Shown here: piece by piece, positions 16,779 through 25,764 of the stretch
Layout: the number at the start of each line of letters is the position of its first letter
Position numbering within the stretch: the stretch's first letter is position 1
Assembly: GCA_963797565.1 (NCBI GenBank)
Contig: CAWCPM010000001.1
Location: forward strand, 1 to 64,000
Direction: 5' to 3'
Length of the DNA stretch: 64,000 nt
Origin: JAICYJ01 sp963797565
GTDB lineage: Bacteria > Actinomycetota > Thermoleophilia > Gaiellales > JAICJC01
The notes under the pieces: generated by a model
Told to the model about the DNA's origin: nothing
Databases searched by the model: none
What the model saw: the letters and a program-made list of their open reading frames with translations, nothing else
Program-made: the position numbers and the translations under genes

Positions 16779-18209
16779 ATGACACCTGTCGAGACCGAAG
16801 AACGACGCGCGGCCGAGGTAGAGCATCTCAGCGTGGCGGAGCGGGTTGCGCTTGGAAAGGCCGCCCGCGCCAGCACACCCCGTTCCAACCATGCCGAATT
16901 CGAACCCGCGTCCGACCGGCCAGACCCGATCACCCTGCTCGAGCGACAGGCCGAGAGCCGTGTGCCCGAGCTGGTGCCGATCCGCTACGGACGGATGGGG
17001 GTGTCGCCGTTCACCTTCTACCGCGGTGCAGCGCTGCTCCAGGCATCCGATCTCGCGCACACGCCGTCGTCGGGGCTGCAGGTGCAACTCTGCGGCGACG
17101 CGCACCTTTCGAACTTCGGCGTTTTCGCTTCGCCGGAGCGGCGGCTGGTGTTCGACATCAACGACTTCGACGAGACGCTGCCGGGCCCCTGGGAGTGGGA
17201 CGTGAAGCGGCTGGCGGCCAGCCTCTCGGTCGCAGGCCGTGAGAACGGCTATCCGGAGCTTCAACGCAAGACGATCGTGCGGGGCGCCGTCGGCGCCTAC
17301 CGCGAGACGCTGCGCGAGCTTGCCGGCAAGACCAACCTCGACGTCTGGTACTCGCACCTGGACGTCGAGGACCTGATGGCCACGATGGGTCAGCTGGCGC
17401 CGAAGGCGATGCTCAAGCGCACCGAGAAGGCGCTCGACAAGGCCAAGACCAAGGACAGCATGCAGGTCTTCAAGAAGCTCACCCAGGTGGTGGACGGTGA
17501 GCCCCGGATCATCGGCGATCCGCCGCTGATCGAGCCGATCGACCAGATCTTCCAGGGCGTCCGCCGCGATCAGATCTACGAGGAGCTGCACAAGATCGTG
17601 CGCAGCTACCGCGCGACGCTGCAGTACGACCGCAGGGTGCTGCTGGAGGAGTTCCGGCTGGTCGATGTCGCCCGCAAGGTGGTCGGCGTGGGCAGCGTCG
17701 GCACGCGTGCCTGGATCGCGCTGCTGCTCGGCCGTGACGGGGACGATCCGCTGTTCCTGCAGCTGAAGGAGGCCCAGCCCTCCGTGCTCGAGGAGTTCAC
17801 CCAGAAGAGCACCGTCAAGAGCAACGGCGAGCGGGTCGTGAACGGCCAGCACCTGATGCAGGCCGCCAGCGACATCTTCCTCGGCTGGACTGAGGTCAAG
17901 GGGATCGATGGTGTGACGCGACACTTCTACGGGCGCCAGCTGAAGGACTGGAAGGGATCGGCGGAGATCGAGCTGATGGTGCCGCAGGGCATGCAGCTGT
18001 ACGCGCGCATGTGCGGCTGGACGCTTGCCCGCGCCCACGCCCGCTCGGGCGACCGGGTCGCGATCGGGGCCTACATGGGTTCCGGCGACACCTTCGACCG
18101 GGCCATCGCCGAGTTCGCCGAGGCCTACGCCGACCAGAACGAACGGGACTACAAGGCGCTCACCGACGCCATCGCCAGCGGCAGGATCGAGGCCAAGACC
18201 GGACTGTGA
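16779..18209 (+). CDS. DUF2252 family protein (first copy)
   Basis: A 476-residue member of the DUF2252 family, which has a kinase-like fold signature: VPIRYGRM, LCGDAHLSNFG, DINDFDETLPGPWEWDVKRL and a late GWTLARAHARSGD. GDAH-x2-N and NDFD resemble the catalytic-loop and metal-binding elements of aminoglycoside-phosphotransferase-like kinases. No reaction is established for the family. GGAAGGAG (16767-16774) fixes the ATG. A second copy is at 30492-31901. Confidence 0.88.
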   Translation: MTPVETEERRAAEVEHLSVAERVALGKAARASTPRSNHAEFEPASDRPDPITLLERQAESRVPELVPIRYGRMGVSPFTFYRGAALLQASDLAHTPSSGLQVQLCGDAHLSNFGVFASPERRLVFDINDFDETLPGPWEWDVKRLAASLSVAGRENGYPELQRKTIVRGAVGAYRETLRELAGKTNLDVWYSHLDVEDLMATMGQLAPKAMLKRTEKALDKAKTKDSMQVFKKLTQVVDGEPRIIGDPPLIEPIDQIFQGVRRDQIYEELHKIVRSYRATLQYDRRVLLEEFRLVDVARKVVGVGSVGTRAWIALLLGRDGDDPLFLQLKEAQPSVLEEFTQKSTVKSNGERVVNGQHLMQAASDIFLGWTEVKGIDGVTRHFYGRQLKDWKGSAEIELMVPQGMQLYARMCGWTLARAHARSGDRVAIGAYMGSGDTFDRAIAEFAEAYADQNERDYKALTDAIASGRIEAKTGL

Positions 18210-18263
18210 TCACCCGAAGCGGATGAGGGCGCGGGCGACACGCCTGATTGAATGTGAAGAAGC

Positions 18264-18599
18264 ATGGATCATCACCACGCGCTGCGAATGCTGGCTGTGC
18301 GGGACAGGGCGTTCTTCACGCTGGTCGATCAGGATGAGCAGGACAACCTGTACGTCTCTGAGCTGAGCGCGCAGCAGGCGACTCTGGCGCGGCTTGCGGC
18401 GCTGGTCGCGCTGGACGGAGCCCAGGTTTCCTACATGCACGTCGTCGAGGACGCGCTGGCTGCCGGCGTCAGCGTGGACGATCTGGTGGGCACGCTGATC
18501 GCGGTGATGCCGTCGACCGGCGCCGACCGCGTGGTCTCGGCCGCCCCCAAGCTGGCACTGGCGCTGGGCTACGACATCGACGCGGCGCTCGAAGCGTAG
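18264..18599 (+). CDS. Carboxymuconolactone-decarboxylase-like small protein
   Basis: A 111-residue helical protein with the ATLARLAALVALDGAQVSYM and DDLVGTLIAVMPSTG segments typical of the AhpD/CMD-like fold. It lacks the CxxC peroxidatic pair of AhpD, so redox activity is unlikely. The last 31 bases overlap the convergent YrhK-like gene. Function unknown. Confidence 0.6.
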   Translation: MDHHHALRMLAVRDRAFFTLVDQDEQDNLYVSELSAQQATLARLAALVALDGAQVSYMHVVEDALAAGVSVDDLVGTLIAVMPSTGADRVVSAAPKLALALGYDIDAALEA

Positions 18600-19405
18600 G
18601 CCGACTCCGGCGCCGGGGCCGTATCGGCGCGCAGCAGCAGCGCCGCGCCGACGAAGAAGCAGACCGCGCCCCAGAAGGTGCCCGAGGTGTCGAGGGCGGC
18701 GTCCAGCAGGTCGCCGGTGGACGGCTGCACCCATCCGGCGATCGCCGAGATGCCGAAGAAGATCGAGCCCAGCATGTTCAGCGCCGCGATTCGCCAGCCG
18801 GCGTCCGACGGCCGCCACGACACCCAGGCGTGCCCCGCCTCGGCGTAGGCCAGCTGGCTCGCCACCAGGAAGCAGATCGAGCCCAGCGCATCCGGCGTCC
18901 ACACGACCAGGTCGCTCTGCTTCGCGGTCAGGTGTGCGTCGAGCGCCGTGAACGTGGTCACGTTGAAGAACAGCGTGCCAAGCAGCTGCACAGAGGTCGC
19001 CCACCAGTCGATCCGGCGCACCTCGATCGCCAGCAGCCGCCGGCGCCGGCCGGCCTCCGGCAGCGCCTTTCGGTCGGCGCTGATGCACTCGACGTACTGC
19101 AGGTAGGCGGCGCTCGTGAAGAAGATCGAGCCCACGAAGTAGGTGATGGCGTCCGCTCTGGCGCCGACCAGCGCGGCGTAGCCCACCAATGAGCCGGCCA
19201 CGAAGCAGGCCGAGCCGATCATGAACAGCACCGCGATCCAGCGGCCCAGCGCGCCCGGCCGCTTGCGGTGGCGTCGCGACGCCCAATCCAGCAGGCGGCC
19301 GTCGGCCAGCCGGTAGCGGACGTGCGTGACGAACGGTCGCGGGCCTTCGACGCTCACCACCTGCGCCTGTGCCGGCGTCTCGACGTACGCCGGCGATTGG
19401 CTCAC
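18569..19405 (-). CDS. YrhK-like multi-helix membrane protein
   Basis: A 278-residue integral membrane protein with about six helices arranged as pairs, each pair starting IGSACFVAGS, LGSICFLVAS or LGSIFFGISA. These repeated segments are characteristic of YrhK-domain proteins. The role is unknown. Its start overlaps the stop of the glutamine amidotransferase gene by 4 bases (ATGA), so it is the last gene of the gad operon. Confidence 0.7.
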   Translation of the reverse strand: MSQSPAYVETPAQAQVVSVEGPRPFVTHVRYRLADGRLLDWASRRHRKRPGALGRWIAVLFMIGSACFVAGSLVGYAALVGARADAITYFVGSIFFTSAAYLQYVECISADRKALPEAGRRRRLLAIEVRRIDWWATSVQLLGTLFFNVTTFTALDAHLTAKQSDLVVWTPDALGSICFLVASQLAYAEAGHAWVSWRPSDAGWRIAALNMLGSIFFGISAIAGWVQPSTGDLLDAALDTSGTFWGAVCFFVGAALLLRADTAPAPESAYASSAASMS

Positions 19406-20253
19406 GGTTCGGTTGCCGCCGGGTGCAGGTAGGTGACGTCCATCGCGATGGCAGGCCGGGCGTCCAGCACGATCTGCGACGTCACCGTCAGGTCGCCCGA
19501 TACGTGCAGCAGCTCGCCGACGTCGAGCAGCCGCCAGTCGGGGTGCTCGTCCAGCGGCTCGCTTGCCAGCAGCACCGCCGGATGCCGCGACAGGTGCTCG
19601 GAGTGCACGCGCATGGTGTCGCTGCTTGCGTGCAGCGGGCGCGACCCGTGGGTGCCGCCGGCCTCACGCTCCAGCACGTACAGCTCGTGGGTCTCCGGGT
19701 AGCGCAGCGCCCAGAGTCCGTCGGGGGTGGTCAGGATCAGGTTGATCGCGTAGATCGGGATGTTCGCCGCCAGCCATGCCACCGCCTCGGCGATGCCGGC
19801 CGACACGTCGCCGTCATGCCGCTCGGTGCAGCCCGTGATCAGCGCGAACATCCGCTCGGAGTCGGTGTCGCCCTGCACCAGCGCCAGGTGGTCACCCAGC
19901 TGCTGCTCCAGCTTCGGCAGGTCGCCGATGGCGCCGTTGTGGGCCATGATCCGGCCCTTCATCGCGAACGGATGCGTGTTCTGCGGCGCCGGGGCGCCGG
20001 TCGACGCCTTCCGCACGTGGCCGATGAACGTCGTCGACGTCAGGTGCCGGGCCTCGCCGGCGAAGGCCCTGTCCTCGTAGGCGGCGATCGGCTGCTTGTC
20101 CAGCACCGGCACGCCTTCGGCGTTAAAAATGCCAAGGCCGGTGCCGTCGGCGTTCTTGCGGCTCTGCTGCGACAGGCTGTCCGGCGCCTCCAGCAGCCAG
20201 AAACGGGCGTGGACGCGGTTTGGTGCTGCGGTCAGGCCAAACAGGCGGCACAT
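19402..20253 (-). CDS. Class II glutamine amidotransferase
   Basis: A 283-residue Ntn hydrolase beginning MCRLFG, with Cys2 as the expected N-terminal nucleophile after Met removal. FIGHVRKAST, THPFAMKGRIMAHNGAI and the GDTDSERMF segments match the family (YafJ-like). There is no synthetase domain, so it either hydrolyses glutamine or an unidentified gamma-glutamyl compound. It lies 24 bases after the glutamate decarboxylase gene and could supply glutamate to it, which is inference. Confidence 0.85.
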   Translation of the reverse strand: MCRLFGLTAAPNRVHARFWLLEAPDSLSQQSRKNADGTGLGIFNAEGVPVLDKQPIAAYEDRAFAGEARHLTSTTFIGHVRKASTGAPAPQNTHPFAMKGRIMAHNGAIGDLPKLEQQLGDHLALVQGDTDSERMFALITGCTERHDGDVSAGIAEAVAWLAANIPIYAINLILTTPDGLWALRYPETHELYVLEREAGGTHGSRPLHASSDTMRVHSEHLSRHPAVLLASEPLDEHPDWRLLDVGELLHVSGDLTVTSQIVLDARPAIAMDVTYLHPAATEP

Positions 20254-20277
20254 CAGACGGTTCCCTCTCTCAGTCTC

Positions 20278-21666
20278 TCAGTGGTGGAAGGCCTGCTCGG
20301 AGGCGTCATGCTGCGGCTCGGGCTGCTTCTGCAGCCGCGGCAGCTGCCGCTTCATGTCGTCGATGAACATGTCGGCCAGGTCGTGGGTAAAGCCACGGCG
20401 CACCACCACCCGCAGCGCCGCCAGGTCGGTGCGGTTCTTGGGGAATGTGTAGGCGGGGAGCTGCCAGCCGCGCTCGCGCATCGCGCTGGACACGTCGAAG
20501 GCGGTGTAGTTGTCTATCTCGTCCTTGACCTTGAACGCGAACACCGGCAGTTGGTCTCCGCGCGTGAGCAGCTCGAACGGCCCCAGCTCGGCGATCAGGG
20601 CCGACAGCCGCATGGCCACGTCGCGGCTGTACTGCTGGACGGCCTGGTAGCCGTCGAAGCCGAGGCGCAGGAAGTTGTAGTACTGGGCCACGACCTGGGC
20701 ACCGGGACGTGAGAAGTTGAGCGCGAACGTGGGCATGTTGTCGCCGAGGTAGTTGACCCAGAAGATCAGATCCTCGGGCAGCGCCTCCGCGTCTCGCCAC
20801 ACGATCCAGCCCACGCCCGGATAGACGAGGCCGTACTTGTGGCCGGAAGCGTTGATGGAGGCCACGCGCTCCAGCCGGAAGTCCCATGTCAGGCCGGTGT
20901 CGACGAAGGGGGCGAAGAACGCCCCGGACGCACCGTCGACGTGCACGGGAATGTTCAGGCCGGTGCGCTCCTGCAGGTCGTCCAGCGCCTTGCAGATCTC
21001 CTCGATCGGCTCGTAGGCACCGTCGAAGGTCGAGCCCAGGATCGCGACCACGCCGATCGTGTTCTCGTCGCAGAGCTTGACGGCCTCCTCGGGGGAGAGC
21101 GTGAAGCGGTTGCCCTCCATCGGTACCAGCCGCATCTCGACGTCCCAGTAGTTGGCGAACTTCTCCCAGCAGATCTGGACGTTGATGCCCATCACCAGGT
21201 TGGGCTTGTCGGCCGGCTTGCCCTCGGCCTTGCGGCGCTGCTGCCAGAGCCGCTTCAGCGCCAGGCCGCCCAGCATCGCGGCCTCGCTGGAGCCGGTCGT
21301 TGAGCAGCCGGTGGCGGCGGCCGCGGCGGGGGCGTGCCAGAGGTCGCTGAGGATGCTGACGCACCGCATCTCGAGCTCGGCCGTCTGCGGGTACTCGTCC
21401 TTGTCGATCATGTTCTTGTCGAGGCAGGCACCCATCAGCTCGCGCGCCTGCGGCTCCATCCATGTCGTCACGAAGGTGGCGAGGTTGAGGCGCGCGTTGC
21501 CGTCCAGCATCAGCTCATCGCTGATCACCTGGTAGGCGGCGTCCGGTGAGAGCTGGCCGGCCGGCAGCGTGTGGCGGGGAATGTTGTCGCCCTCGAGCGT
21601 GAACAGCGGAGGGGGTGTCAGATCTCGCGATCGGGGTGGCGGGCCCTTCGGGTGCGTCAACGGCAT
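20278..21666 (-). CDS. gad: Glutamate decarboxylase (PLP-dependent)
   Basis: A 462-residue group II decarboxylase. PLP-lysine is Lys277 in NASGHKYG; HVDGASG (242-248) holds the cofactor Asp; TGCSTTGSSEAAMLGG is the family signature near 119-134. It converts glutamate to GABA and CO2 and consumes a proton. Length and order match bacterial GadA/GadB. The ATG at 21666 follows AGGAGA. It heads an operon with the glutamine amidotransferase and the YrhK-like protein. A succinate-semialdehyde dehydrogenase lies at 29 kb but no GABA antiporter is seen. Confidence 0.93.
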   Translation of the reverse strand: MPLTHPKGPPPRSRDLTPPPLFTLEGDNIPRHTLPAGQLSPDAAYQVISDELMLDGNARLNLATFVTTWMEPQARELMGACLDKNMIDKDEYPQTAELEMRCVSILSDLWHAPAAAAATGCSTTGSSEAAMLGGLALKRLWQQRRKAEGKPADKPNLVMGINVQICWEKFANYWDVEMRLVPMEGNRFTLSPEEAVKLCDENTIGVVAILGSTFDGAYEPIEEICKALDDLQERTGLNIPVHVDGASGAFFAPFVDTGLTWDFRLERVASINASGHKYGLVYPGVGWIVWRDAEALPEDLIFWVNYLGDNMPTFALNFSRPGAQVVAQYYNFLRLGFDGYQAVQQYSRDVAMRLSALIAELGPFELLTRGDQLPVFAFKVKDEIDNYTAFDVSSAMRERGWQLPAYTFPKNRTDLAALRVVVRRGFTHDLADMFIDDMKRQLPRLQKQPEPQHDASEQAFHH

Positions 21667-21848
21667 GGTCTGATCTCCTGTGGGGACGGTGCCAAAGCGT
21701 CGCCGCACCCGCGGCGGCGCCCGTCATCCCGTCCGGGTGAACGGCCACCCCGATGCGGCGGTTGCAAGAATGAAAGTATTGCCCGGACTGTGAACAACTG
21801 GAGAGGCCGATAGGCACGGCAGCGAAAACGAGGCGGTTCCCGATTCCC

Positions 21849-23516
21849 GTGTTCGAGGGCATCAGGCCGCTCGATCGTGCGCGCATTCCCGCGGATGTAC
21901 TGGCCGGGGTGACCCTGGCCGCGCTGGCCATCCCCGAGACGATGGGCTACACCAAGATCGCGGGCACGCCCGTGATCACCGGGCTCTACACGATCCTGCT
22001 GCCGCTGGCCGTGTTCGCGCTGTTCGGCTCGTCGCGCCATCTGGTGGTGGGCGCGGACTCGGCGTCGGCTGCGATCCTGGCCGCCGGCCTGGCCGGGATG
22101 GCCGCGACCGGCTCTGCCCAGTACGTCGCGCTGGCGGGCCTGGTCGCCCTGCTGGCCGCCCTCTACCTGATCGTGGCCCGGCTCGTGCACCTCGGCTTCC
22201 TGGCCGACTTCCTGTCGCGCACGGTGCTGGTCGGCTTCCTGACCGGCGTCGGCATCCAGGTGGCCGCCGGCCAGGTGGGAGGCATGCTGGGCGTCCCCTC
22301 CGGCACCGGCGGCACGCTGCACAAGCTGTGGGGGACGCTCCAGAACATCGGCGACACCAGCGGTTGGACGCTGGGCGTGTCGATCGGCGTGGCGGTCGTG
22401 ATCCTGGGCACCAAGTACATCGAGAAGGTCGTGCCCGGCGCACTGATCGCTGTGGTCGGCTCGATCGTGCTGAGCGACGTGTTCGACTTCCAGAGCCACG
22501 GCGTGGCGGTGCTCGGACACGTCCCCGGCGGCCTGCCCAACCTCGGCCTGCCGGACGTCAACTGGGGCTCCGACGCGCCCGCGCTGGCCGCCACGGCGTT
22601 CTCGATCTTCATCGTGATCCTGGCCCAGAGCGCGGCCACCTCGCGCGCGTTCGCCGCAAAGTACGGCGACCGGTTCAGCGAGGACGTCGACCTGGTCGGG
22701 CTCGGCCTGGCCAGCGCGGCCGCCGGCGTCTCGGGCACCTTCGTGGTCAACGGCAGCCCCACCAAGACGCAGATGGTGGACGGTGCCGGCGGCCGCAGCC
22801 AGCTGGCATCGCTGACCTGCGCCGGTGTGGTGCTGGTGGTGCTGCTGTTCCTGACCAAGCCGCTCCAGTACATGCCCGAGGCGGTGCTGTCGACGGTGGT
22901 GTTCCTGATCGGCATCGAGCTGATCGCGGTCAGGAGCATGAAGCAGATCTACCGCCTGCGGATCGACGAGTTCATCGTGGCCTCGATCACCGCCCTGGTG
23001 GTGGTGGTCGTGGGCGTCGAGCAGGGCATCCTGCTGGCGATCGTGCTCTCGATCCTCGATCACCTGCGCTTCAGCTACAAGCCCAACGATGCGGTGATGG
23101 TGCGCGACGCCGACGGGTCGTGGAAGGAGCGGCCGCTCGAGGACGCCGCGCAGGCCGTGCCCGGCCTCGCCGTCTACCGCTTCGGCGCCAACCTCTACTA
23201 CGCCAACGCGAACCGGTTCGCCGACCAGGTGCGGACGCTGTCGCTCGGCGGTGCCGGTGACGCCCCCCGCTGGATCTGCGTGGACGCCGAGGCGATCGGC
23301 GACATCGACTACTCGGCCGCGCAGACGCTGAGGGAGACCCACGACCAGCTGGCGGCGCGAGGGGTGCGGTTGGTGCTGGCGGAGGTCAACCCCGAGGTGC
23401 AGGCCGAGATGGACCGGTTCGGGCTGACCGAGGTGTTCGGCGACGGCATCTACCAGGATCTGTCCGCTGCGGCCACCGCATTCCAGGCGGCCGGTCAGGC
23501 GCCGGCGCCCGCCTGA
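21849..23516 (+). CDS. SulP-family anion transporter with STAS domain
   Basis: A 555-residue transporter with about ten to twelve helices. The SulP signature begins VLAGVTLAALAIPETMGYTK, and the C-terminal STAS domain spans about 440-545 (WICVDAEAIGDIDYSAA). Members move sulfate, bicarbonate or other anions. The start is uncertain: GTG at 21849 is the only listed start, but conserved residues (RRFPIPVFEG) extend upstream to an ATA at 21810 with GGAGAGG just before it, so an ATG misread as ATA is possible. Divergent from gad. Confidence 0.88.
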   Translation: MFEGIRPLDRARIPADVLAGVTLAALAIPETMGYTKIAGTPVITGLYTILLPLAVFALFGSSRHLVVGADSASAAILAAGLAGMAATGSAQYVALAGLVALLAALYLIVARLVHLGFLADFLSRTVLVGFLTGVGIQVAAGQVGGMLGVPSGTGGTLHKLWGTLQNIGDTSGWTLGVSIGVAVVILGTKYIEKVVPGALIAVVGSIVLSDVFDFQSHGVAVLGHVPGGLPNLGLPDVNWGSDAPALAATAFSIFIVILAQSAATSRAFAAKYGDRFSEDVDLVGLGLASAAAGVSGTFVVNGSPTKTQMVDGAGGRSQLASLTCAGVVLVVLLFLTKPLQYMPEAVLSTVVFLIGIELIAVRSMKQIYRLRIDEFIVASITALVVVVVGVEQGILLAIVLSILDHLRFSYKPNDAVMVRDADGSWKERPLEDAAQAVPGLAVYRFGANLYYANANRFADQVRTLSLGGAGDAPRWICVDAEAIGDIDYSAAQTLRETHDQLAARGVRLVLAEVNPEVQAEMDRFGLTEVFGDGIYQDLSAAATAFQAAGQAPAPA

Positions 23517-23532
23517 CCTCAATTAGATCCAT

Positions 23533-24042
23533 CTAGCCCGCGGTCGCGTGGGCGTGCAGCTCGGCCACCAGCGAGTCGTCGACCTCGCTCTTGGTGACCC
23601 GTCCGCTGTCGCGGAGGACGCGGTCGAGCGCATCGATCTGGTCGGTCGGAGCGATCGCGATCACGCCGTATGACCCTGGCGGAAGCGTGTTGGCGATGGC
23701 GTCCGAGAGCTGCTTGGTGCGGCGGTTGCGCTTCGACCGCACGCCCAGCCCGACGCCGCCGCCCACCAGGGCGCCGGCCAGCAGTGAGGGCGGGAACAGG
23801 ATGCCAACCGTTACCCCCGCCAGCGCCCCCCATCCCACGGGCGCCTTGCCTGATCCCTCGGGCCCGCCGTCGACGCTGATCTTGCCGTCGTGGTGGCGGC
23901 GCACGACGGTCGCGCCGTGCACCTGAGCGGACTCGTTGTCGACCAGCGACTGGATCCCGGCCAGCGCCTCGGCCGCGCCGCTGTCGTGGTCATAGGAGCC
24001 GACGATCAGGATCGTGCCGGCACGTCGTTCAGCGGTGTTCAT
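23533..24042 (-). CDS. DUF1269-like membrane protein
   Basis: A 169-residue protein: an N-terminal alpha/beta segment (TILIVGSYDHDSGAAEAL), a basic HHDGKISVDGG stretch, a Gly-rich membrane segment (about 72-100) and a second alpha/beta segment (GVIAIAPTDQIDALDRVL). This arrangement fits DUF1269 proteins, whose function is unknown. It overlaps the upstream NfeD-like gene by 4 bases and is its operon partner. Confidence 0.65.
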   Translation of the reverse strand: MNTAERRAGTILIVGSYDHDSGAAEALAGIQSLVDNESAQVHGATVVRRHHDGKISVDGGPEGSGKAPVGWGALAGVTVGILFPPSLLAGALVGGGVGLGVRSKRNRRTKQLSDAIANTLPPGSYGVIAIAPTDQIDALDRVLRDSGRVTKSEVDDSLVAELHAHATAG

Positions 24043-24365
24043 GGCTTCCCTTCAGGTTCGACGTCGAGCACCAGGTCCGAGCGCGCGATCACCCGCACCG
24101 TCTGGCCGGGCGCGGCGCCGGTCACGCAGTGGGCCGCCCAGATCGTTCCCAGCAGCTTGATCTGCCCGTCCGGTCGGCACTCCGAGATCACGGTGCCGGT
24201 CTTGCCGATCAGCGTCTCCGCTCCGACCCGTGTGCGGCGGCCCCTGACGGTGCTGTTCCAGTAGGCGATCTCGCCGATGAACAGCGCCAGCGCCACCACG
24301 AATCCGATCACGTTCCACGGCCCTGGCAGGAACAGCAGCAGCACGAAGGCGAGCAGGAGAAGCAT
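24039..24365 (-). CDS. NfeD-like membrane protein with OB-fold tail
   Basis: A 108-residue protein with two N-terminal membrane helices and a C-terminal beta-rich NfeD-like OB domain (LIGKTGTVISE, GQTVRVIARSDLVLDVEP). NfeD-family proteins usually partner with SPFH/stomatin proteins, none of which is here. The ATG at 24365 is preferred over the GTG at 24371 because GGAGGTG is then correctly spaced. Confidence 0.72.
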   Translation of the reverse strand: MLLLLAFVLLLFLPGPWNVIGFVVALALFIGEIAYWNSTVRGRRTRVGAETLIGKTGTVISECRPDGQIKLLGTIWAAHCVTGAAPGQTVRVIARSDLVLDVEPEGKP

Positions 24366-24479
24366 GTTCACCTCCGACCATAGCGGCTGGCGGCCGCTGC
24401 CCCTTCATCCAGATCGGAGGAGGCACGCGCGCGCGATTCGTGGAAACATGCCGGGTCTCACACCCGAAAGGCGGATTCG

Positions 24480-24875
24480 ATGGCGGTGCTGTCGCTCGCA
24501 AATTTGCTCTGGTCGTTGCTGATCCTGTTCTTCATGATCGTCTACTTCATCATGCTGTACCAGGTGATCGTCGACCTCTTCCACCGTCACGACGTTTCGG
24601 GCGGAAAGAAGGCGGCCTGGTTCGTGTTCTGGCTGGTGGTTCCGATCATCAGCCTGATCAGCTACCTGTACGTTCACGGTGACGGCATCGCCCAGCGCAC
24701 GTTCGACCGCAGCTCGAAGGGCCAGGCGGCGCTCGACACCTACGATCGGCCGACCGATCACAACCGCAGCTCGGCGGCCCAGATCGAGCACAGCAAGCGG
24801 CTGCTGGATTCGGGCGTGATCGGGCAGGAGGAGTACGACAAGCTGAAGGGCCATGCCCTGGAGTACGGCGAGTAG
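24480..24875 (+). CDS. Membrane protein with PLDc_N and SHOCT domains
   Basis: A 131-residue protein. Two membrane helices (about 6-30 and 46-66) with intervening HDVSGGKKAAW match the phospholipase D N-terminal membrane module. The C-terminus IEHSKRLLDSGVIGQEEYDKLK is a SHOCT motif, a short oligomerisation helix pair. There is no catalytic PLD domain. The function is unknown. The ATG follows GAAAGGCGG. Confidence 0.75.
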   Translation: MAVLSLANLLWSLLILFFMIVYFIMLYQVIVDLFHRHDVSGGKKAAWFVFWLVVPIISLISYLYVHGDGIAQRTFDRSSKGQAALDTYDRPTDHNRSSAAQIEHSKRLLDSGVIGQEEYDKLKGHALEYGE

Positions 24876-24880
24876 GTGAG

Positions 24881-25420
24881 CTGGACGCCATCGTCGTCGG
24901 TTCCGGCCCGAACGGGCTGGCCGCGGCGATCGCTCTGGCCCGGGCGGGGCGCTCGGTGCGAGTGCTGGAGGCGGCCGCCACGATCGGCGGCGGCACCCGC
25001 ACGGAGCAGCTGACCAGGCCCGGGTTCCTGCACGACGTCTGCTCGGCCGTGCACCCGCTGGCGGTTGCATCGCCGTTCCTGGCGTCGTTGCCGCTGGCCG
25101 AGCACGGGCTCGAGCTGGTGCATCCCGGGATCCCGCTGGCACACCCGCTGGACGCCCGGGTTCGCCGAGACGGTGCTGGCGCGACATGCGATCGGGCCGG
25201 CGCAGGCCGAGGCGGCGAATCCGAACTACGTGGGCGGCGACATCAACGGCGGTGCGGCCGATCTCCGCCAGCTGATGGCGCGGCCGGTCGTGCGTCGACC
25301 GCACGCAACGCCGAACCCGCGGCTGTCGTGTGCTCGTCCTCGACGCCGCCGGGCGGGGGTGTCCACGGCATGTGCGGCTGGCACCCGGCCCGGGCGGCGC
25401 TGCGAGGCGTGCTGCGCTGA
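24881..25420 (+). pseudogene. FAD-dependent oxidoreductase (phytoene-desaturase-like), internally deleted
   Basis: The N-terminal 90 residues start LDAIVVGSGPNGLAAAIAL, a clear FAD-binding GxGxxG Rossmann motif, then EAAATIGGGTRTE. At about 25155 the sequence jumps to the family's C-terminus in another frame (PGFAETVLARH, NYVGGDINGGA, then after a second shift STPPGGGVHGMCGWH). About 300 middle residues are missing and the frame changes twice. It cannot make a working enzyme. The first codon is CTG, directly after the SHOCT gene stop. Confidence 0.8.
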
Positions 25421-25452
25421 GCGGGATCGCAAAGACGTTTAGAGTCCGGGCC

Positions 25453-25764
25453 ATGAGCTCACGCTGGTCACTGGGGTCGCGCGACTCGATCCTTTCGATC
25501 GCGAGCGACGGCTCGATCCTGTCGATCGGCTCGGTCGGATCCGTCGGCTCGATCGGTTCCATCGGCTCGGCCGGGTCGGTGCTCTCCGTCGGATCGGCGG
25601 GTTCGGCCGGATCGGTGCTGTCGTACGCCTCCAAACGCTCGCTGCTGTCGGCGCGCTCGGCCGAAAGCGTGCGCGGCCGGCCGGCGGACGCGCGGCAGCG
25701 GCGGATCCTGCTTGTCGCGGTGGTTGCCGCGCTGGCAGCGGTCTGCGTCAGGCGCCTCGTGTGA
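25453..25764 (+). CDS. Ser/Gly-repeat protein with C-terminal membrane anchor
   Basis: A 103-residue protein. Residues 11-60 are built of short repeats of the type SILSIGS, VGSIGS and AGSVLSVGS, alternating Ser/Gly with Ile/Val/Leu every two or three residues, which could form a stacked beta-solenoid. A basic stretch and a transmembrane helix (about 85-98) end the protein. TAGAGT (25440-25445) ends 7 bases before the ATG, so the mRNA is probably leaderless. The stop overlaps the start of the next gene. Function unknown. Confidence 0.65.
   Translation: MSSRWSLGSRDSILSIASDGSILSIGSVGSVGSIGSIGSAGSVLSVGSAGSAGSVLSYASKRSLLSARSAESVRGRPADARQRRILLVAVVAALAAVCVRRLV

Noticed and set aside
21657..23522. 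A 621-residue minus-strand frame
   Set aside because: Antisense to the SulP gene, with no signal, motif or ribosome site.
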